Positions 54,947 to 64,000 of a DNA stretch of 64,000 bases are shown here, in pieces. A model generated the notes under the pieces. That model made no database searches and was not told where the DNA came from. It saw only the letters and a program-made list of their open reading frames with translations. Within the stretch, counting starts at the first letter, position 1. The number at the start of each line of letters is the position of its first letter. The DNA is from Diacronema lutheri (lineage: Eukaryota > Haptophyta > Pavlovophyceae > Pavlovales > Pavlovaceae): assembly GCA_019448385.1 (NCBI GenBank), contig JAGTXO010000004.1, positions 310,001-374,000 of the forward strand, in the 5' to 3' direction. The translations under genes and the position numbers were made by a program.

Positions 54947-55859
54947 GGTGGTGGCGCACGTCCTGCTGGCGGTCGGCGTGTTCATCTCCCCTCGTCGACA
55001 ATTTCTGCCTTCCCCTCGGTGTGAGGTGCGGATGGGTGAGGCGGCCGTACCGTCATGGCGACTCTCACGCAAGCTCGTGCGCGACCGGCAATCGGGCCGC
55101 GTACAGGAGCTGACAGAGCTCGAGCCGTCGAGTGCCGAGTGGGAGGTGAGCGAGGTGGCCTTTGCGCTCCCGACCGCGCCGTCGCTCGGCATCGAGCTCT
55201 CCGAGGTGACCGGCGAGGTGATCATCAGTGGTGAGGGTACCAAGCTCACGCAGTCCATCGTCTTCGTGACGGCGCTCGTGCCTGGCGGGAACGCGGCGCG
55301 GCTCGGCGCGTGCGCGCCGGGCGACACCATCATCGCGGTCGGCAGTGGGCTCGGCGACGTCGTGAACACGGAGGGCGCGAATTACGAAGCGACGGTTCGT
55401 GCCATCGGCGCGATCGCTGCCGAGCACGACGAGATCACGCTCGTCGCAAAGCGGCTCGTCCGGCGCTCGGTCGCGCGCGTCACGGCCGTGCTACCGGGCG
55501 GCGGCGAGGCGACTGTGCTCGCGTTCGAGGGCGAGAACCTGCGCATGGCGCTGATCCGGCAAGGCATCGTCAGCATCAACGACGATCGCGCCCAGCGCTA
55601 CGACGGCAAGGGCTCGGGCAACTGCGGCGGCAACGGCGTCTGCTGCACGTGCGTCGTGTCCGTCCTTGACGGCGCGCAGTTCCTCAACGAGCGCACGCGC
55701 TCAGAGAGGCAGCTGCTGCGCAAGGTGGCGCGCTGGCGGCAAAGCTGCCGTGCGCGCGTGCAGATCGGGCGATCGGAGGCCGCCGGCCCGGTCGACATCC
55801 GCGTGCAGCTCGGCCCGCGTAGCCCACCGCCCGCGGCCGGCAGCGCGCCAGGCTCATGA
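54930..55859 (+). CDS. PDZ domain fused to a plant-type [2Fe-2S] ferredoxin-like domain
   Basis: 309 codons. The N-terminus (MSIFTMVVAHVLLAVGVFIS, then PRRQFLP) is a signal-type leader and probably leads to the plastid. Residues about 85-180 form a PDZ domain (LGIELSEVTGEVIIS, ALVPGGNAARLGACAPGDTI). Residues about 190-290 resemble a [2Fe-2S] ferredoxin, with LRMALIRQGIVS, then GNCGGNGVCCTCVVSVLDG, ERTRSERQLLRK and WRQSCRARVQIG. The pattern GNCGG...C.TC.V, then C is the one in ferredoxin-like proteins such as PnsB3 of plastid NDH. Cluster cysteines present are Cys in GNC, GVCCTC and QSC. The first spacing differs from the classic C-x4-C-x2-C by one residue (C-x5-C-C-x-C), so cluster binding needs proof. 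Confidence 0.78.
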   Translation: MSIFTMVVAHVLLAVGVFISPRRQFLPSPRCEVRMGEAAVPSWRLSRKLVRDRQSGRVQELTELEPSSAEWEVSEVAFALPTAPSLGIELSEVTGEVIISGEGTKLTQSIVFVTALVPGGNAARLGACAPGDTIIAVGSGLGDVVNTEGANYEATVRAIGAIAAEHDEITLVAKRLVRRSVARVTAVLPGGGEATVLAFEGENLRMALIRQGIVSINDDRAQRYDGKGSGNCGGNGVCCTCVVSVLDGAQFLNERTRSERQLLRKVARWRQSCRARVQIGRSEAAGPVDIRVQLGPRSPPPAAGSAPGS

Positions 55860-55911
55860 AAATTGTGTACAGTGTACGACCCGTTGGTCGTCTCACTCGT
55901 CCAAAGCGGCC

Positions 55912-56865
55912 TCACGCAAAGCCCTTGCCCCTTTTCCCTTTGGTCTTGACCGTGCCGCGCGAGCCGCCGTCCCACTCGGGCCGAGTGTCCTCGACGACAA
56001 ACTTTTGCCCCTTGGCCACGCTGGCGACCGCGCCGTCGCGGTAGCGCACCTCCGCGGCCGGCCTCTCAGACTTGCCGCGCGCGCTACCGTGCGGCTCGCG
56101 CGGTGGCGCCGCGCCGCCGACGGCGACGTGCTCGTACCGGCCGACGAGTGACCGTTTGCTCTCGCGCTCGCGCCGGCGCGCCGCGTCGTCCGCTTGCGCC
56201 GCACGCGCGCGTTCGCGCTCGAGCTGCGTGGCGAGCGCGTCGAGCTCGTCGACGCCCATCTGCAGCAGGTACTCCGCTGCCTCGTGCTTGTCGCCGCGGC
56301 AGCGCGCACGCAGCACGTGCTCGGTGACGTCGAGTGGAACGTGCGGGCACATCTCGCGGAGCAACGCGAGCACGGTCGCGTCCACGGGCGCAATGCGCGG
56401 CCCGCGGGGTGGCTCTACAGTCGCGCCGTGCGCGCTTGGCGCGGCCGCCGCGTCGGCCGCGCCGCGCGGCGCGCACTGCGCGAGCACGGCTCGAGCGGAG
56501 CAGCCGCCAGCGCCCACGCTCGGCTTGAACTCGGCCTGCCCAAGCGCGCGCGCGTGGTCGGGCGGCGCGCTTCGCGCCGCGACCACAATCAGAGGTGCAG
56601 CAATGCGCGAGGGCGCGGCGCCGGCATCCCCCCCCTCCGCGACAGGGGCGCGGAGCTCGTCGGCGGCGAGCCGAACTGCGCACGCCTCCGCCGGCGCGAG
56701 CGCGCAGCCGACCGTCGCCTCGACGAGGGCCACTGGGTCCTCGTCATCGTCAGACGTGAGCGAGGCGAGCGCGCCGACAATGTAGTCGAGCACGACGTCG
56801 TCCGCCGACGTGAGAGCCTCTGCCGATCGCCGGAGCGCCTCGCGCATTTCGCGCTCCGCCGCCAT
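55912..56865 (-). CDS. CUE-domain protein (CUEDC2-like)
   Basis: 317 codons from the ATG at 56865. The N-terminal helical region (about residues 1-65: ALTSADDVVLDYIVGALASL, ALVEATVGCAL) is followed by a spacer, a CUE domain near 168-205 (TVLALLREMCPHVPLDVTEH, CRGDKHEAAEYLLQMG) and a basic C-terminus with EWDGGSRGTVKTKGKRGKGF. This C-terminal pattern is shared with small CUE proteins of plants. CUE domains bind mono- and polyubiquitin. A partner is not evident. Head-to-head with the large coiled-coil gene (36 bp); convergent with the PDZ-ferredoxin gene. Confidence 0.8.
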   Translation of the reverse strand: MAAEREMREALRRSAEALTSADDVVLDYIVGALASLTSDDDEDPVALVEATVGCALAPAEACAVRLAADELRAPVAEGGDAGAAPSRIAAPLIVVAARSAPPDHARALGQAEFKPSVGAGGCSARAVLAQCAPRGAADAAAAPSAHGATVEPPRGPRIAPVDATVLALLREMCPHVPLDVTEHVLRARCRGDKHEAAEYLLQMGVDELDALATQLERERARAAQADDAARRRERESKRSLVGRYEHVAVGGAAPPREPHGSARGKSERPAAEVRYRDGAVASVAKGQKFVVEDTRPEWDGGSRGTVKTKGKRGKGFA

Positions 56866-56901
56866 TTTGGCGGTCCTCGATTTCAAACGGCGCTGGGAAC
56901 G

Positions 56902-59900
56902 ATGGACGGCCTGGAGGGCTTGTCCGAAGCGGAGGTGGAGGCGGCACGGGTGCTCCTTGAGGAGATCACGCTGATGGAGTTTGACTCCGTTGGCGCTGAA
57001 CCCGCCGCCTGCAATCCATCCACCCTCTCGGCCTGTTCGGCCAGCTCGGGCGGCGCATCAGCGCGCCGCGCGGCCAGGCCTCTCGGCAGGCCAAGCCGCC
57101 AGGTGCGCGCACCAGCGCGCGAGAGGAGCGGCTTTCGCGCGGCTCACCATTGTCTGCGCTGCGCGCGCGCGACCCAATGCGCGCAGTCACTCGTCGCCTC
57201 GCGCGAGAACGTGCCGCCCAACCAGAGCTCCGGCGTGCGCGCGTCGCACGACGACGGCTTCATCGGTGTGCCGAGGATCAACGCGCGCTCGCACGAGTTT
57301 GGCGCCGAGCTGCGCGGCGAAGTGAGCGCTCGCCTCTACGACGATGCGAAGCTGCAGGCGCGCAAGCGCGCTGAGCTTGCCGAGCGCCGCATGCGCGAGC
57401 TCGCCGAGGCGGAGGAGCGAGAGGCGGCGCACGCGCTCGCCGCGCGGCCTGTCGGCGAGGGTGGCGTGCGAGGCGAGGAGGTGGCCGCGCGGCTGTACGC
57501 GCACGCGTCCGAGCTCGAGGCGCGACGAGAGGAGCGGCGCGCGCGCGACGAGGCCGAGGCCGCCGCAGCCGCGCGGCTGAGCGCGCCCAAGCTGTCCAAG
57601 GTTTCGGAGAAGCTCATCCTCCCGAGCGCGCCGCTTCGCGCGGCGCTGCCCGTCGGCGAGCGGCTGAGCGCGGCGGCGAGCGCGGCGCGCGAGCGCGGCG
57701 CAGCGCGCGCGGTGCAGCTCGCCGCCGCCGAGGCCGAGGCGCACCACCCGGCAATCGACGCGCGCAGCGCCGCCATCGTACGCGCCCTCGCCGCCGCAGG
57801 CAGGTTCGAGCCGAGCGTGAGCGCACGGCTGCTCTCGCGCGCTCGGGGGCACGATGGCGGCCTGGACGGCTCGCAGCTGGACAAGGAGCGGCGGACGCAG
57901 CGGCCGGTGCCCGAGTACCGCGCCGACGAGACATACGCGCCCGAGCTCTCCGAGGGCTCACGCCGCATAGTCGAGAGCAAGCTCAAGCACATGCGCGATG
58001 GGCGGATCGAGGCGCGACTGCTACACGCCGGCGAGGCGCGTGCAATGCGGGACGCCGCGCGGCGCGAGGCGGCCGAGCGCGCGGTGGCGGAGGCGGCGCA
58101 GCCGCGTGTCAACGAGCGCTCCGAGCTCATCGCCGCACGCCGCCGCGCCACCGGCGAGCCGCCCGCGCCGCGCCGGTGGCGAGCACCGCCAACGTCCACT
58201 GACCTTTCTGAACTGACGCTTCGTCCGTCAATCTCGTCGCTCTCGCGCCGGCTCGTGCTCTCGATGGAGCGCTCGGGGCCGATCGAGGTGCGCCTCGCGT
58301 GCGCAGCGTCCGCTGCAACGCGCGCCAGCGCCACGCCCGCCTACGACCCGCTCGTCTTCGCGCCGCCGCGTGAGCGTGCCCCATCTGGCGGCGAGCCGTC
58401 GCCGTCGCCCGTCGCCGCCGCGCGCGCGGCGCGCTCGCCAGCGCGCGCGGCGCGCGTGCCGCCGCCGCCGCCGCCGCTTCCCACCGACGCTTCCGGATCG
58501 ACGTTACTCGAGCAGCGGCCTCGCGCGCTCATTCTGCCGCCGCCGCACGCCGCACACGCCGCGCGCGGCGGGGCGGACGTCGACGTCGACGCCGACACCG
58601 GCGCAGCTGACGGCGAGCGCAGCCCTGCGGCGTCGCGCGGCAACAGTGGCGCGAATGTCGCCTCCCCTCCGATCGCGCCATCGAACCGCCCCAGCCCTGT
58701 GCGTCGCCACGCCAGACCGCTGTCCGCCGAGCGCAGCGCGTCTCCGTTGGCAGTGCTTTCGGTCAAGGACTCGGTCCAGGACTCGGTCCAGGACTCGGTC
58801 CAAGACTCGCCTCTGCTCCGCCCGTACCGGCACCTGCGCGCGCGCGCGCCGACGACGCCAGCCGCGGCGCTGAGCGCAGACGGCAGGGCACGCGGCGGCG
58901 ATGCGCGCGATGCGCGGCCGCTTGCGGCGGAGGCTGCGCTCCTCTCGTCTACCCCGCCGTCCCGCATCCCGACGCGCTCTGCGGGCTACTTGACGCTCAG
59001 CCGGCCGCGCGGCGGCGGTCCAACGGCAGCGGCCGCACCGGCGCCGCGCGTCAATGCCAGCTCGCACGGCGGCGCGATCGAAGGCGAAACGGCACGAACG
59101 ATGGCGGACGAAGACAGTGAGGCGATCGGCCAGTGGTCACAAATCCACCGCGCCGACGCCGCCGACGACGAGAAGGGCGTGGGCGAGGACGAGGGCGATC
59201 GCGGCGTCGGCTGCCGATCGGCTGGGCAGCAGCCGACGGGCGGAGTCGCGGGCGCGCCGCTCGTTTGCGACAGCGCACGGTTGAACGACGACGACGCCGA
59301 CGAGCTGCGCGGGCTTGCGCGGGAGGAGTTCAACGATGCGCGCCTGTATGGGGCTGACGGCGCGAAATCGACAGGCCCTGCGCGCGCGGAGTCGCGCGCA
59401 GCTGTCAGCGAGCGCGAGCCGAGCGTGCGCGCCGAGGCGAACGCGGCCGGCGTGGCCTTGGCACCACAGCATGGCGCGCGCGAGGCGGAGGCGGAGGGAG
59501 CTGTCGAACTAATTGAAGCGCAGGCAAAGGCGGAGGGTGTAACGCTCAGCAACGAGGCGCTCGGCGGCGATGCGCTCGCGCACGCTGCGCGGCACGGCAT
59601 GGATGGCCGCGACGCGCAAGACGACAGTCACGGCGCGCGCCTCTCGCCCGATCGCTCGCCAGGCTGGGCGGGCGACGCGAATGAGCAGCCGCGGGTGGCA
59701 AGCGGTGCGGCGAGCGGCGGCGCGCATCGCGCGTCGTATCTTCTCGACTCGCGCTCGCTCGGCGAAGCTGCGGGCGCTGCGAAGCCGCCGCAGCAGCCAA
59801 AGCAGCCGCAGCAGGCAGTGCACGCTGTGCCAAAGCAGCCGCAGCAGGCGCAGCCAAGGCCGCGCGCCGCTGCAGAGCGCGATGAGCTCGTGCGCGAGCT

Positions 59901-62507
59901 CAGCGGGGCCGTCGCGCTGCTCGAGGCGCAGGAGGAGGAGCTCGCTAAGTCGCGCGCCGCCGCCGCAGTCGCGGCCGCGCGCGCGAGCTCCGCAGAGGGC
60001 GCTGCGGACGCAGAACGACAGGCCGCGCAGTTGCTTGCCGAGCAGCTCGCCGCGCTCGGCGCAAAATGCGACGCGGCGGAGGCGGCGTGCGCGCAGGCAG
60101 CCGCGCGCGCGCAGGCGGCCGCGGACGAGGCGGCGCACGCCGAGCGCGCCAACCGCCTGCTACGGCAGCGGTGCGCGCATCTCGCGCGCGCCGCGCCCGC
60201 CGAAGAGGCGACTTCGCGCGCGGCTGCGCAGCAGGCGCGCGCGCGCGCCGACGGGCTTGGCGAGCAGCTCGCAGAGGCGGTGCGAGCGCAGGAGAAGCTG
60301 CGCAGCAGGCTCGCCGACGTGCGAGGCGAGGCCGCGCGCGCAGCGCGCGCGCGCGCGGCGCGCGGCGCGACGAGCGTTGGCGCGCTCGCGCGTACCATCC
60401 CGATGCCACCCCCGCTCGCCGGGCGGCGGTCGACCTCGCCCCCGCCGAGGCGCGGGTCGCGCGCGCCAGAGAGCGATGCGGGTGAAGCAGCTGGCGGGGT
60501 GGCTGCCTCGGCGCCGCCGTCGCCCGCCGCCTCGTCACCCGGCGCCGAGCGGCGGCCCGGTGGAGCGAGCGCGCCTGCCCCGCCGCTGCCTTCTGCCACC
60601 GGCGACGGCCGCGCGCCGACGACGGCGGACGGCATGGTCCGTGGCGCGTGGGGTTCGCACGCGCGCAAGAATGGCGACGATGGGCGCGAGGCGCTGGTCG
60701 AGGGGTCGCACGACGCGCGCGCGCCGCGCGGGGCGCCGCCGTGGGCGGCGGATGCGGGGCGAAACATGCGGGCGGCGCTTGTGCGGGCGGGAGGCTCCGA
60801 CGGGCGAACCCCATCGCCTCACCACCCCGCGTCGCGCCAGGCCGAGGCCGCTTCCGGCTGGGTGGCGGAGGAGCGCGCGCTCGCCGGCGACGGGCGCCAC
60901 CCTCCGGACTGGAGGGAGGCCACGTGGCGGGACGGCGGGGCGGAGGAGGCGGCTGCGGCGCTCGCGCTGCGCGCAGCGGAGGCGGAAGTCGCGGAGGCCG
61001 AGCGCGCGCGCGCAGCGGCATACGCGCGAGCGGCTGCAGCACGCACGCATGCCGAGGCAACCGGCGCAGCTGCGCGCGGGCCGGATCCGTGGGTTCGCAC
61101 GTGGGTGGATGAGGTGCGCAGCGTTCGCCGCACGCGCAGCAGCTGTGCCGCGCGCGCGCGGCTTGAAGTGCGCCGCGCATGCCATGCATTCGTGTGTTCT
61201 CATCCGCTGCCCCCTTGCGAAGCCACGGGCAGCTCGGCGGCCGCGCGCGCACCCGCGTCCGTCCCCGGTGTGCCTCAACTCACGACGCGCCATCCCGCAC
61301 GCCACTGGGCCAATCGCAGGTTGAGCAGCCGCGCAACGGGCGCAGCCATTCTCACGCGCGCGCCCCGCCATACGAGGACGGGCGCAGCCATTCTCACGCG
61401 CGCGCTCCGCCCGACGAGGACGGCCGCAGCCATTCTCACGTGCGCGCCCCGCCATACGAGGACGGGCGCAGCCATTCTCACGCGCGCGCCCCGCCATACG
61501 AGGACGGGCACAGCCATTCTCACGCGCGCGCCCCGCCATACGAGGACGGCCCGTCGCGGTGGCACGCGCATGAAGCGCTGCACGGTGCTCGCGGCTTTGC
61601 CTCGCCACCGCCGCAACAGACGCCGCGTTCGGCGGGGCGGCGCGACCGCGATGAGAGACGGTATGCGCCGCCGCAGCACGAGAGATCGTATGCGTGCACC
61701 AGCGGAGATGGCACCGAGGCCGGCTGGGCGGACGAGCTCGACGACCGCGGCTGGCCGCGTGACGCCACCGGCTCTGCTGGTGCGAAGCGCCGAGCGCCGG
61801 CGTGGGGACAGCGCGCCGCGTGCGAGCGCGCCGAGGACCCCCGGGCGCGCGCGTGGCGCGACGAGGACGAGCGCGCAGATTGGGCAGACCTGCGCCCACA
61901 TGCGCACCACGAGTCGCCAGAGCGTCCTCTGCACGCCTATGCGATGCGCTCGCCGGCCAGGGTCCGCACGCCGCGCGGGGCGCGAGCGCGAGACGCCGCT
62001 CTGCGCGGCATGCCGCCGCAGCACGGATTTGGGACGCCGCCGGTCCCTGACTCGCCAAGCGATGGCTGCGATGAGCACGACGGGCCGTCCACACGCACGT
62101 GGCGGCGCGCGGACGCTGCGGACGGCCACGGACACAGCCGATGGGTGCGGCCACGCGCACACCTGCGAGTGGCTGCCGACTCGGACGAGGAGAAGGATGG
62201 GCGCAGCGCAGCTCGTGATGGCGGCGGCTTCTCGTACGGCACGCCTCGTGCGCGAGAGGCCGAGCGCAGCGCACGAAGCTCCAGCCGTCGCCATGCTGGC
62301 TTGCCCGGCACGAGCGAGACACGGGGAGGGCGGGATGCACCACGCCAAGCGCATGGCGGCGACGGGCTAGCCGAGCGAAATGGCGCGCTTGAGGCGCGCG
62401 TGCGCGAGTTGGAGGAGGCCGCGCTTGGCGGCAAGATCCTCGCGCGGCGCAGCGCGCGCGTGTGGCGCGCGGAGGGGCAGCACGAGGCGTACATTTCGTA
62501 CGCCTGA
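56902..62507 (+). CDS. Large coiled-coil, low-complexity protein (possibly cytoskeletal or flagellar)
   Basis: Two exons, 56902-61113 and 61320-62507, joined by a 206-bp phase-0 GTGCGC...GCAG intron, 1799 codons. The N-terminal third has repeated helical units ending in a pattern common in flagellar and centrosomal proteins of protists (VSARLYDDAKLQARKR, VAARLYAHASELEARREERR, APKLSKVSEKL). Residues about 990-1150 are a long coiled coil ([25 protein letters not shown]). The C-terminal exon is disordered, with a five-copy His/Ser/Arg repeat and a final short coil. I do not recognise the family. Head-to-head with the CUE gene. Confidence 0.7.
61338..61547 (+). repeat. Five-copy 42-bp coding repeat
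   Basis: Five units encode GRSHSHARAPPYED with small changes (Tyr to Asp in copy 2, Ala to Val in copy 3, Arg to His in copy 5). Unit length is 42 bp, as in the SECISBP2 repeat, but the sequence is unrelated. It is in the second exon of the coiled-coil gene. Confidence 0.92.
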
Positions 62508-62567
62508 CGTCCGTCCTCGCGTTTTGACTCTCCACCTCTGGCGGTGACGCTACAGCAAAGTGCGTGC

Positions 62568-64000
62568 CTACAATCCCGTTGCACCCGGCCCAGCCTCTGG
62601 GCTGCTCCCACCGGCCGGGCCGCCGTCGGCGTGAGACACAGTCAGCTGCGGCTGTGATCGCCGCCCGTCGTCTGACTTGCGCAACCGGTGTGCGGCCGCG
62701 CCGCGCGCTGCGCCCACGGTCGCGCTCGCCTGCTCTCGTCGCGCCCTGCGCTCGAGCTCGACCCGCGCGACGGAAGCGCGCGGCGCTGGCTGCGTGCCAT
62801 TGACGTGGCGCCCGGCGTTGATCGCAATGGCTTCGCCAACTTTGCGCTGCATGAGCGAAGAGCCGCGCGCCTGGCGGATGAGGTGCTCGGTGCCCTTCCC
62901 ACCCTGCTGCATGATGCCGTCAAGCCACTCCTCCTCCGAGCGCTGCAGCTCGTTGAGCTTCGCGAGCGCCTTGCGCGCGGTGTGAAGCCTGCTGCCAAGG
63001 TCGGGCACTGTCTGCAGCAGCGCGCCAAAGCCGGACGACGGGATGGACAGCGTGATGACGAGCTCCTTGGCGACGATCGAAGCGGAGCGCGGCTTGCTGT
63101 CGAAGACCGCCATCTCCCCAAACGTCGACAGCTCCATCCCAGCCATGATTTGACCCACCTCTATCGCCCTCGGGCGTTCGGGTTCGCCGTCGGCGTGTGC
63201 GCCGCCAGCGAGTTGCGCGAAATTCTCAAAGACAACGCCCACCCTGCCTTTGAGCAGCAGGAAAAGCCGATCGCCGTGCTCGCCCTGCCTGAAGATGACA
63301 GAGTGCGTCCGGTGCACCTCCAAGCACGCGAGCGCCGCGATCGACAAGAGGGCCACGCGGTCGACGAGGTGCGCGAAGAGGCGTATCGACGACAGGAGGT
63401 GGGCGTACAACTCGAGACGGCACGCCTCCGCCGTGCTCCGCGGCAGGCTGTCCACGTGCAGCGCCATCACGAGCGACGGCCTCTCCGCGCGCACGGACGC
63501 TACCCGCATTGGGTAATGCGAGTAGCAATCCTACGCACGCGCGCGTGACGACGCGGGCGTCAGTACGCGCTTGTGCTGCAGCGCGCGCGCGCGCGCGCGC
63601 GGATGGCGCGCGCCAGCGCGGCGCTCGCCTCGCCGAAGAGCGTTGGGCCGTATACAGTCTGCTGCTCTGCCGAATTGATGGCGTAGTTGGGTAGCTGCAG
63701 CTTGCTCGTCGAGCCGTCGAGCTCGTGGCGCGAGAGCTCGCCATCGATGAGCAGGAAGAGGTGCTGCGCAAGGCTGCCCTGCCTGTACACCATGCAGTAC
63801 CGCGCGAAGAGCATCACGCTCGCGGACGAGAGCACGTGCTCCATTTGTAATTGCGTGAGCGTTTTGAACTCCGCGCGCGTCCGGCGCAGCTGCTCGCCCA
63901 GGGCAACGCAGCACTTGGCGTGCACGGCGGGCGCGCCACCAAAGTGCAGCACGTGCTGACCGTGCTCGTACCGTGCCGCACCGCCGTGTCGCGCGTCGTG
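62568..64000 (-). CDS. Cyclic-nucleotide-binding domain protein (5' end cut by the window)
   Basis: Two exons seen, 63629-64000 (5'-incomplete) and 62568-63530, with an intron of 98 bp. Exon A has the start of a cNMP-binding fold (VYRQGSLAQHLFLLIDGELS, YGPTLFGE); the join gives FGE, eight residues, then RVASVRAERPSLVMAL, the exact spacing of the cNMP phosphate cassette region. A second cNMP domain follows (VIFRQGEHGDRLFLLLKGRV, STFGEMAVFDSKPRSASIVA). The classic PBC Arg is not well preserved in the first. The C-terminus is basic and disordered. Possible roles are a regulatory subunit or a channel tail; membrane segments may lie outside the window. The intron needs a GC donor. Confidence 0.78.
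63531..63628 (-). other. Candidate GC-AG intron in the cyclic-nucleotide-binding gene
   Basis: Donor GC at 63628-63627 after FGE, acceptor GCGTAG at 63536-63531, 98 bp, phase 0. No in-frame GT donor exists in the region. The join restores the eight-residue spacing between FGE and RVASV that is constant in this domain. Confidence 0.65.

Noticed and set aside
61338-61547. Regular 42-bp repeats as a possible CRISPR array
   Set aside because: Contiguous coding repeats with no spacers, in a eukaryotic gene.
60535-62535. 666-codon minus-strand ORF
   Set aside because: Antisense of the coiled-coil gene; repeated GRARENG units are the reverse of the 42-bp repeat.

Overview
The window is nuclear DNA from a eukaryote, most likely a GC-rich unicellular flagellate alga. 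The base composition is very GC-rich throughout (judged by eye, about 70%). Most genes are intronless; the rest carry short introns of about 80-470 bp. The gene content is eukaryotic: SECIS-binding protein, TRAP-alpha, TMEM208, atlastin, Gemin6, NEDD1 and the ciliary transition-zone protein CC2D2A. One protein starts with a signal peptide followed by an Ala-Phe motif of the kind that sends proteins to secondary red-lineage plastids. A haptophyte (for example a pavlovophyte) fits best, but this is inference from content, not a database match.

I recognise 34 protein genes, about one per 1.9 kb. No rRNA, tRNA, CRISPR array, insertion sequence or intact transposon was seen. Layout: 0-9 kb holds a glycosyltransferase, a large Ser-Pro wall-type protein, an ankyrin/F-box protein, an M48 protease, an FKBP-CS fusion and a tRNA adenosine deaminase. 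9-19 kb holds UTP7/WDR46, CC2D2A (five exons) and SURF4, whose first intron contains a PEPCK fragment. 19-28 kb holds a small membrane protein, SECISBP2, a WW/RRM protein, a membrane flavodoxin-like protein and a RAP-domain protein. 28-39 kb is mainly plus-strand: GON4L-like, a pectin acetylesterase/Notum-like protein and two tandem paralogues with MYC-N-like domains, then NSUN5 and a GT34 enzyme on the minus strand. 39-50 kb holds ASCC2, a VTT protein, TMEM208, TRAP-alpha, Gemin6, a USP8-dimer/OTU fusion, atlastin and NEDD1. 51-64 kb holds a HAD hydrolase, an unidentified two-exon gene, a PDZ-ferredoxin fusion, a CUE protein, a large coiled-coil protein and a cyclic-nucleotide-binding protein cut by the window end.

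Two features of organisation stand out. Twenty-two of the 34 genes form 11 head-to-head pairs whose start codons are separated by only 14-259 bp, which implies shared bidirectional promoters. The 22 introns I could place by reading-frame and homology continuity mostly begin GTGCG rather than GTAAG, and two need GC-AG ends. Functionally the window is housekeeping-rich: ribosome and RNA maturation (UTP7, NSUN5, TadA, Gemin6, SECISBP2), ER and secretory membrane genes (SURF4, TMEM208, TRAP-alpha, VTT, atlastin), flagellum or centrosome genes (CC2D2A, NEDD1) and ubiquitin-linked genes (F-box, OTU, two CUE proteins). All start codons, exon joins and family calls were made by reading the sequence and from remembered family motifs; none has been tested by a search or by transcripts.
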